Below are positions 35,053 through 39,659 of a stretch of DNA of 39,659 nucleotides, piece by piece (the stretch's first letter is position 1; every line of letters begins with the position of its first letter). The notes beneath the pieces are model-generated. The model saw only the letters and a list, made by a program, of their open reading frames with translations, was not told the origin of the DNA and did not search any database. Made by a program: the position numbers and the translations under genes. This stretch comes from Gallionellales bacterium GWA2_55_18. GTDB taxonomy: Bacteria; Pseudomonadota; Gammaproteobacteria; Burkholderiales; Gallionellaceae. Location: positions 1 through 39,659 of the forward strand of contig MGWP01000024.1 of the NCBI GenBank assembly GCA_001801055.1, in the 5' to 3' direction.

Positions 35053-35747
35053 TGCTTGCCTATTTCCGTATTGGCATGGATTTCCGTGTTGCGGCCTTGC
35101 TCCAGAATTTCAAACGCAATCTCCATATCGGCATGGGGGATCAATCCTTGAGCGTTTTCCGGCCATTCGATGAAAAAAATATTTTGCCCGTCGAACTCAT
35201 CGCGGAAGCCGGCCGCTTCCCATTCATCCTCGTCGCGCAGGCGATACAGGTCGAAGTGACGCAAGTCTAATCCGGCGGCATGGTATGGCTCAACCAGTGT
35301 GTAGGTTGGACTTTTCACGCGCCCGCCATAGCCCAGCGCATTCAGCATGCCGCGTACTAGCGTGGTCTTGCCCGCTCCCAGATCGCCGCGCAGATAGATC
35401 ACCATGCCGGGTTTTAGCCGTGCGGCGAGGCGTTGCGCCAGGGCGATGGTCGCGTTTTCATCGGCGAGGTGTAATGAGAGATTCGCGCAGCGGTCGTTAG
35501 TTTCCTCTCCCGAGGATTCAAGGTTGCCTTTCTCGTTTGTCCTTTCTCCCGCTTGCGGGATAACCAGCGACTTGGCTGCGGTCGTTTGCAGCCTAGTCGA
35601 ATGGCTAGTTGTCTCATCCAGAGAGTTAGAGAGAGGGGTTCTTTGCGGGGGATAACCAGCGACTTGCCCGCTTGCGGGCTTAGTCGAATGGCTAGTAGTC
35701 CCATCAGGGTTAGGGAGGGGGGCGGGCTTGGCGAGTACCATCATCAA
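35034..35747 (-). CDS. tsaE: tRNA threonylcarbamoyladenosine ATPase TsaE with a repeat-derived N-terminus
   Basis: TsaE is the ATPase that supports TsaB/TsaD in making t6A37 in tRNA. The C-terminal 155 or so residues are a normal TsaE: LRGDLGAGKTTLVRGML (Walker A), SPTYTLVEPY, HFDLYRL and FIEWPEN. Before them lie about 75 residues made entirely from palindromic repeat DNA (35507-35725). No in-frame start codon lies between the repeats and the TsaE domain, so the protein must begin in or before the repeats. I chose ATG 35747, giving MMVLAKPAP; ATG 35792 is also in frame. Whether the long N-terminus is made, removed or harmful is unknown. Confidence 0.85.
   Translation of the reverse strand: MMMVLAKPAPLPNPDGTTSHSTKPASGQVAGYPPQRTPLSNSLDETTSHSTRLQTTAAKSLVIPQAGERTNEKGNLESSGEETNDRCANLSLHLADENATIALAQRLAARLKPGMVIYLRGDLGAGKTTLVRGMLNALGYGGRVKSPTYTLVEPYHAAGLDLRHFDLYRLRDEDEWEAAGFRDEFDGQNIFFIEWPENAQGLIPHADMEIAFEILEQGRNTEIHANTEIGKQCLKQL
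35507..35725. repeat. cluster of palindromic repeats forming the 5' part of tsaE
   Basis: Two copies of GATAACCAGCGACTTG...TAGTCGAATGGCTAGT occur at 35559-35609 and 35651-35696. The second encloses GCCCGCTTGCGGGC. CTCTCCC-type pieces flank them (35510, 35545, 35700). All are in one open frame. Confidence 0.8.
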
Positions 35748-35796
35748 AGTGGCATCTTTACTCTGCCCGCAGGGTGATTCGGCTATCATCACGGCT

Positions 35797-36882
35797 ATGC
35801 AAAATGAAAATCCTCATCAGGTGAATTATGCCGCGTTTGCCATACGGATACGCGCATGGGCGCATGAGCTTGGCTTTCAGGCCGTGGGTATCAGCGACAC
35901 CGATCTTTCAGCGGCGGAGAGCGACCTGCTGGAATGGCTCGCGCTCGGCCTGCACGGCGAGATGGATTATATGGCAAAACACGGCACCAAACGCAGCCGT
36001 CCGGCGGAGTTGCTACCCGGCACGTTGCGGGTGATTTCGCTGCGCATGAACTGCACGCCGCCCGGCGCGCGCGACAGTTGGCAGGTATTGGCGGACGGTG
36101 AGCACGCCTTCATTTCACGCTATGCGCTGGGGCGCGATTACCACAAGGTGATGCGTAACCGCCTGGCAAAACTGGCCGATAAAATTCGCACCGAAATTGC
36201 CGGATTTGACGGCCCCAATTTTGAAGGAAGAGTCTTTACCGACAGCGCGCCGGTGCTGGAGGTGGCGTTGGCGCGCAAGGCCGGTTTGGGTTGGCGCGGC
36301 AAACACACCCTGCTGTTGTCGCGCGAGCATGGCTCGCGGTTTTTTCTCGGCGAGATTTATGTGAACCTGCCGTTGCCGGTGGATGAACCACAGCAGGAAC
36401 ATTGCGGAACCTGCACGCGCTGTATCGATATTTGCCCGACCCAAGCCATCATCGCGCCGTATCGCGTCGATGCACGCCGTTGCATCTCCTATCTGACCAT
36501 CGAACTCAGGGGCAGTATTCCCGTCGAGTTGCGCCCGCTGATCGGCAACCGCATCTACGGTTGCGACGATTGCCAGTTGGCATGCCCGTGGAACGGTTTC
36601 GCGCAGCCCAGCGTCGAGCCGGATTTTGCGGTGCGCCACGGCTTGGACGATGTCGGGTTGATTGAATTGTTTGCTTGGGACGAGGCAGAATTTAACAGCA
36701 AGCTGGCAGGCACGGCGATCTATCGTATCGGCCACGAACAATGGCTGCGCAACATCGCCGTGGCTCTGGGCAATGCGCCGAAAAGTGCCGCCGTGATTGA
36801 TGCGTTGGAATCGCGTATGGAGCATCCTTCGGGGATGGTGCGGGAGCATGCGGCTTGGGCCTTGGCGCAGCATACTGATTAA
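35797..36882 (+). CDS. queG: epoxyqueuosine reductase QueG
   Basis: QueG reduces epoxyqueuosine to queuosine in tRNA using cobalamin and two [4Fe-4S] clusters. The 361-residue protein has LLSREHGSRFFLGEIYVN before the clusters, the cluster motifs CGTCTRCIDICPTQAI and CDDCQLACPWN, and a C-terminal HEAT-like helical repeat (VIDALESRMEHPSGMVREHAAW). ATG 35797 was chosen; the frame is open further left but has no better start. It diverges from tsaE with only about 50 bases or less between starts. Confidence 0.95.
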   Translation: MQNENPHQVNYAAFAIRIRAWAHELGFQAVGISDTDLSAAESDLLEWLALGLHGEMDYMAKHGTKRSRPAELLPGTLRVISLRMNCTPPGARDSWQVLADGEHAFISRYALGRDYHKVMRNRLAKLADKIRTEIAGFDGPNFEGRVFTDSAPVLEVALARKAGLGWRGKHTLLLSREHGSRFFLGEIYVNLPLPVDEPQQEHCGTCTRCIDICPTQAIIAPYRVDARRCISYLTIELRGSIPVELRPLIGNRIYGCDDCQLACPWNGFAQPSVEPDFAVRHGLDDVGLIELFAWDEAEFNSKLAGTAIYRIGHEQWLRNIAVALGNAPKSAAVIDALESRMEHPSGMVREHAAWALAQHTD

Positions 36883-36906
36883 CTAGCATCTGGTTAATTA
36901 AAAATT

Positions 36907-36936
36907 CCGTTCGCCCTGAGCTTGTCGAAGGGTTCA
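36907..36936. repeat. CCGTTCGCCCTGAGCTTGTC repeat at the queG/methyltransferase convergence
   Basis: It reads CCGTTCGCCCTGAGCTTGTC and then GAAGGGTTCA. It is a palindromic unit (TTCGCCCT / GAAGGG) of the type seen degenerate at 76-103. The last three bases, TCA, are the stop codon of the minus-strand methyltransferase gene. Confidence 0.7.
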
Positions 36937-37770
36937 GTAAATAAACCGCTCCCGCAACTCCTCCAGATTTAATTCGCACAGAATCTGCTCCAGCCTTTGC
37001 TGTGCATTCTTTCGCGGCGTATCCGTGCGGCGGGCGATGATGAGCTCATTCTTCATCGAGTGTTCCCAGCCGACCAGTTCCGTTACCGTGACCTGATAGC
37101 CGTGCGTTTCCAATAGCAAGCAGCGTAGTACATTGGTGAGGTGGCTGCCGAATTCGCGGGTGTGGATCGGATGGCGCCAGATTTCTGAAAGCGGTGTTTT
37201 GCCGAATGACTGGTTCTTGTGCTTGTTCAATATGGCCGCAACCTCGGCCTGGCAGCAAGGCGCCAGCACAATAAATTTTGCCTGCTTGTGCAGCGCGAAT
37301 TTGATCGCGTCGTCGGTGGCGGTGTTGCAGGCGTGCAGTGCGGTGACGACATCGACTCGTTCGGGCAGTTGCGGAGAGTGGATGGATTCTTCCACCGAAA
37401 AGTTCAAGAACGACATGCGTGCAAAGCCCAGCCTTTCGGCCAGTTCGCGGGATTTGCCGACTAGCGTTTCTCGGGCCTCTATGCCGTAAATATGGCCGAC
37501 CTCGCGTGCCTTCAGGAATAGGTCGTAGAGGATGAAGCCCAGATAGGATTTGCCCGCGCCGTGATCCACCAGCGTCAGGTCTTGTCTGGCAGCGAGTACC
37601 TCATCCAGCAACGGTTCGATGAAATGATACAAATGATAGACCTGTTTCAGTTTGCGTCGGCTGTCCTGGTTGAGCTTGCCGTCGCGTGTCAGGATATGCA
37701 GCTCCTTGAGCAGTTCGACAGACTGGCCGGGTTTGATTTCTGAGATGTTGATTTCGGGGGTGGAATTCAT
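36934..37770 (-). CDS. SAM-dependent methyltransferase (PF13679-like), target unknown
   Basis: In the 278-residue protein LVDHGAGKSYLGFILYDLF is the SAM-binding loop, ALHACNTATDDAI and APCCQAEVA are typical of the Methyltransf_32 group, and GWEHSMKNELIIAR closes the domain. ATG 37770 was chosen from an open frame reaching to 37962 because the N-terminal extra residues look random and overlap the SemiSWEET gene. A weak start region precedes it. It converges with queG. Confidence 0.75.
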   Translation of the reverse strand: MNSTPEINISEIKPGQSVELLKELHILTRDGKLNQDSRRKLKQVYHLYHFIEPLLDEVLAARQDLTLVDHGAGKSYLGFILYDLFLKAREVGHIYGIEARETLVGKSRELAERLGFARMSFLNFSVEESIHSPQLPERVDVVTALHACNTATDDAIKFALHKQAKFIVLAPCCQAEVAAILNKHKNQSFGKTPLSEIWRHPIHTREFGSHLTNVLRCLLLETHGYQVTVTELVGWEHSMKNELIIARRTDTPRKNAQQRLEQILCELNLEELRERFIY

Positions 37771-37784
37771 GGTGTAGTTGCGTG

Positions 37785-38039
37785 CTATCCAAATTTTAAT
37801 TTCATCACTAATACCAAGCCCGCCAACAGCAGCGTAATGCAGTTCGCAATGATGATCGGCCATGATTCCAGCAGGACGCCATAGACCAGCCACAACGCAA
37901 CACCGAGCGTAAACAGCGCGTACATGCCCAGCGAAATGTCTGCGGTATGGCGGGTGTGCCACACTTTCCAGGCCTGCGGGATAAAGGCGGTTGTGGTAAG
38001 CGTTGCAGCAGCGCTGCCTATCCAGTCGATAGTATTCAC
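37785..38039 (-). CDS. SemiSWEET-type sugar transporter half
   Basis: The protein of about 84 residues has three membrane helices and the family pattern VNTIDWIGSAAATLTTTAF, the PQ motif FIPQAWKVWHTRHT, DISLGMYALFTLGVALWL and SWPIIIANCITLLLAGLVL. SemiSWEETs work as dimers moving sugars. The start GTG 38039 fits the family length; an ATG at 38156 would add 39 residues that do not look like the family. It lies 14 bases upstream of the methyltransferase gene on the same strand and diverges from the porin gene. Confidence 0.85.
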   Translation of the reverse strand: MNTIDWIGSAAATLTTTAFIPQAWKVWHTRHTADISLGMYALFTLGVALWLVYGVLLESWPIIIANCITLLLAGLVLVMKLKFG

Positions 38040-38201
38040 GGGGGGTGTTTTCAGTGTTTTTGTCAATCGGCCAAAGGTGGCGTATATTTGGCAGCGGATA
38101 ATAACGTGTTTCATTCGTGGCGGGTTGTGCAGGCTATTGATCCGATAATATTTCAATATTGGCTGGCATTAAGCAAAATTACTTATGAAGTGGAGGATGG
38201 C

Positions 38202-39485
38202 ATGAAGAAGCGACTGGCAATGGCTGTATTTTTCGGGCTGGCAGTGAGCATTAGCGCGTTTGCGGAGGAGGAAAAAGCGCCAGACTGGAACGCGGAAACG
38301 TTGTCGGGCAATTGGGGCGGGTCTCGCTCCAGCCTTTACGATAAGGGTGTCACGGTGGAATTGACCCATAAGAGCGACATGCTGGCGAATACTTCGGGTG
38401 GCGTTAGCCGAGGTTCGGTCTGGTTGGCGAACAGCGAAATTGCGCTCAACATGGATCTGGGTAAACTGGCCGGTTGGGATGCCACTACCGCCTTCGTCCA
38501 GTATCACGTTCAGCACGGCAACAAGTCCATCAATAATTATGTCGGCAGCTTTGCCGGGGTGGACAACATCGAGACGGGCACCAGCACCGGGCAGTTCTAT
38601 CAGGCATGGCTGCAAAAGAATTCAGCCGACGACAGTCTGTCGGTGTTGGCCGGACTATATGCGATCGACTCCGAGTTTTATGTTACTGACACTTCCGGGT
38701 TGTTCCTCCAGCCCCCCTATGGCATGTCGGCAGAAATGGCACCAACCGGGCAAAATGGCCCGCCGGTATTCCCGATGGGCGCATTGGCGTTGCGCGTGAA
38801 ATACGCCTCATCCGGCTATTACGTGCAAGGTGCCCTGACCGACGGCGTACCGGGTAATCTCAATAATTCGCAGGGTACACATATCCGGCTGGACAACGGC
38901 GACGGCACGCTCGCGGTCGTCGAGCTTGGTTATAACACATCAGAGGAGGGGAAGTCTTTCAACAAGACTGCGGTTGGTTTGTGGCGCTATTCGGCGCGCA
39001 CTGACGATCTGGTGGATGTGGATATACTCGGCAATCTGGTGCGTCGCCGTGATCAGGGATTCTACGTCTTAGCGGAACGCACCCTGCGTGCCGAGCAAAA
39101 TAATCCTGCGCAGGGTTTGTCCGGCTTTGTTCGTTTCGGTACGGCCAGCAAAGATATTGATCGTGGATTGGCGGATAGCGCACCAACGGTGGATTGGTCT
39201 GGAAGCTTGGGTTTGCACTATCAGGGGTTGTTTGACGGGCGCGATGACGATACGGCAGGTATTGCCGTGACTACCAGTCATGCCAGCAGCAAGTATCGCG
39301 ACGCTCAACTTGCGTTGGGAAATGTCTTCGAATCATCCGAGACGGTGGTCGAAATCACCTACCGCGCGCAATTGCAGCCGTGGCTGGCCATGCAACCGAT
39401 GGTGCAGCGCATTTTCAATCCTAATATGGACGCAACCTTGCGGGATGCATGGGTAGCCGGTGTGCGGTTTGAGGTGGCGTTTTAG
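38202..39485 (+). CDS. oprB: OprB-type carbohydrate-selective porin
   Basis: The 427-residue protein has a signal peptide (MAVFFGLAVSISAFAEEEK). The OprB family start LSGNWGGSRSSLYDKGVTVE follows, then regularly spaced amphipathic strands and the C-terminal GVRFEVAF ending in Phe, as in outer-membrane barrels. ATG 38202 follows GTGGAGG. It would let sugars or related compounds cross the outer membrane; the SemiSWEET gene lies beside it on the opposite strand, hinting at a shared role in sugar uptake. A strong terminator follows. Confidence 0.9.
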   Translation: MKKRLAMAVFFGLAVSISAFAEEEKAPDWNAETLSGNWGGSRSSLYDKGVTVELTHKSDMLANTSGGVSRGSVWLANSEIALNMDLGKLAGWDATTAFVQYHVQHGNKSINNYVGSFAGVDNIETGTSTGQFYQAWLQKNSADDSLSVLAGLYAIDSEFYVTDTSGLFLQPPYGMSAEMAPTGQNGPPVFPMGALALRVKYASSGYYVQGALTDGVPGNLNNSQGTHIRLDNGDGTLAVVELGYNTSEEGKSFNKTAVGLWRYSARTDDLVDVDILGNLVRRRDQGFYVLAERTLRAEQNNPAQGLSGFVRFGTASKDIDRGLADSAPTVDWSGSLGLHYQGLFDGRDDDTAGIAVTTSHASSKYRDAQLALGNVFESSETVVEITYRAQLQPWLAMQPMVQRIFNPNMDATLRDAWVAGVRFEVAF

Positions 39486-39531
39486 CGGTTGGCTTGCTTT
39501 GCCCGCGCTCAAGCAAGCCAACCGTTCCGTT
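39486..39531 (+). terminator. Rho-independent terminator after oprB
   Basis: CGGTTGGCTTGCTT (39486-39499) pairs perfectly with AAGCAAGCCAACCG (39511-39524) around an 11-base loop, followed by TTCCGTT. It starts one base after the oprB stop codon. Confidence 0.8.
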
Positions 39532-39596
39532 ATGAGTAATTACTGAATACTCCGCAGATTCACCGTCACGCCCAAGTAACAAAATTCATATAGTGT

Positions 39597-39625
39597 TTGA
39601 CGGGGGCGAGATAGTTTGCTATATT
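39597..39625 (+). promoter_or_regulatory. strong sigma-70-type promoter for the initiator tRNA
   Basis: TTGACG (39597-39602) and TATATT (39620-39625) are separated by 17 bases. Transcription would begin about 39632, some 9 bases before the tRNA. The spacer is GC-rich, then A/T-rich at the -10, typical of stable RNA promoters. Confidence 0.8.
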
Positions 39626-39640
39626 TCGCCTCTTCGCTGA

Positions 39641-39659
39641 CGCGGGGTGGAGCAGCTCG
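39641..39659 (+). tRNA. initiator tRNA-fMet, first 19 bases only
   Basis: CGCGGGGTGGAGCAGCTCG matches the start of bacterial initiator tRNAs, including C1, which leaves the first acceptor pair unpaired. The gene continues beyond the window edge, so the anticodon is not seen. Confidence 0.75.

Noticed and set aside
36934-37962. Longer methyltransferase start at 37962
   Set aside because: The added 64 residues overlap the SemiSWEET gene, look random, and the family start fits ATG 37770.
1-39659. CRISPR array
   Set aside because: No regularly spaced direct repeats with unique spacers are present; the repeats seen are palindromes at irregular distances.

Overview
The window looks like a chromosomal segment of a betaproteobacterium, most likely of the Nitrosomonadales (Gallionellaceae-like). 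That placement is an inference from the gene order trmJ-cysE-iscR-iscSUA-hscBA-fdx-iscX, the B12-dependent NrdJ and QueG, the protein sequences, and the many dispersed palindromic repeats; no database search was possible. Most of the window is core housekeeping sequence. Accessory or decaying material lies at the left edge (group II intron tail, repeat mosaic, cyclase-like gene) and around 21.9-23.1 kb (yceH remnant, frameshifted ruvA, MITE-like element).

Layout. 1-430: 3' end of a group II intron and a repeat mosaic. 0.43-5.3 kb, minus strand: a class III nucleotidyl-cyclase-like protein directly behind mutS, a two-TM protein and suhB. 5.3-13.5 kb, plus strand: trmJ and cysE, then the complete ISC iron-sulfur assembly operon with a convincing IscR box and promoter, then dsbB. 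13.6-18.6 kb: a membrane CHASE-PAS-PAS-GGDEF-EAL protein, a DHH phosphoesterase and a PilZ protein. 18.7-21.5 kb: B12-dependent ribonucleotide reductase nrdJ. 23.2-26.9 kb: FmdE-like protein, hemerythrin, thiolase and an ATP-grasp-like protein. 27.2-29.5 kb: crcB, DUF190, hupE and a methyltransferase-like gene. 29.7-33.4 kb: a second DHH protein, an FAD-linked oxidase and a two-cluster ferredoxin-type partner. 33.7-38.0 kb: amiC and tsaE (minus), queG (plus), a methyltransferase and a SemiSWEET (minus). 38.2 kb to the end: an OprB-type porin with a strong terminator, then the promoter and first 19 bases of an initiator tRNA.

Functional links. CysE makes the precursor of cysteine, the sulfur source for IscS. 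The ISC products would serve the Fe-S proteins QueG, the two-cluster oxidoreductase and IscR itself. NrdJ and QueG both need cobalamin. The GGDEF-EAL protein and the PilZ protein are a possible producer/remover and receptor of c-di-GMP.

The most unusual theme is how the repeats relate to genes. At least four palindromic families sit between genes. Closely similar sequences also lie inside the reading frames of conserved genes (mutS at three places, hscA, tsaE, the ATP-grasp gene) without breaking them, and others supply the stop codon of a gene or fill an operon gap exactly. One 39-base unit is 36/39 identical between hscA and an intergenic copy. This resembles the protein-coding palindromic elements known from Rickettsia and is the best candidate for something undescribed in this lineage.
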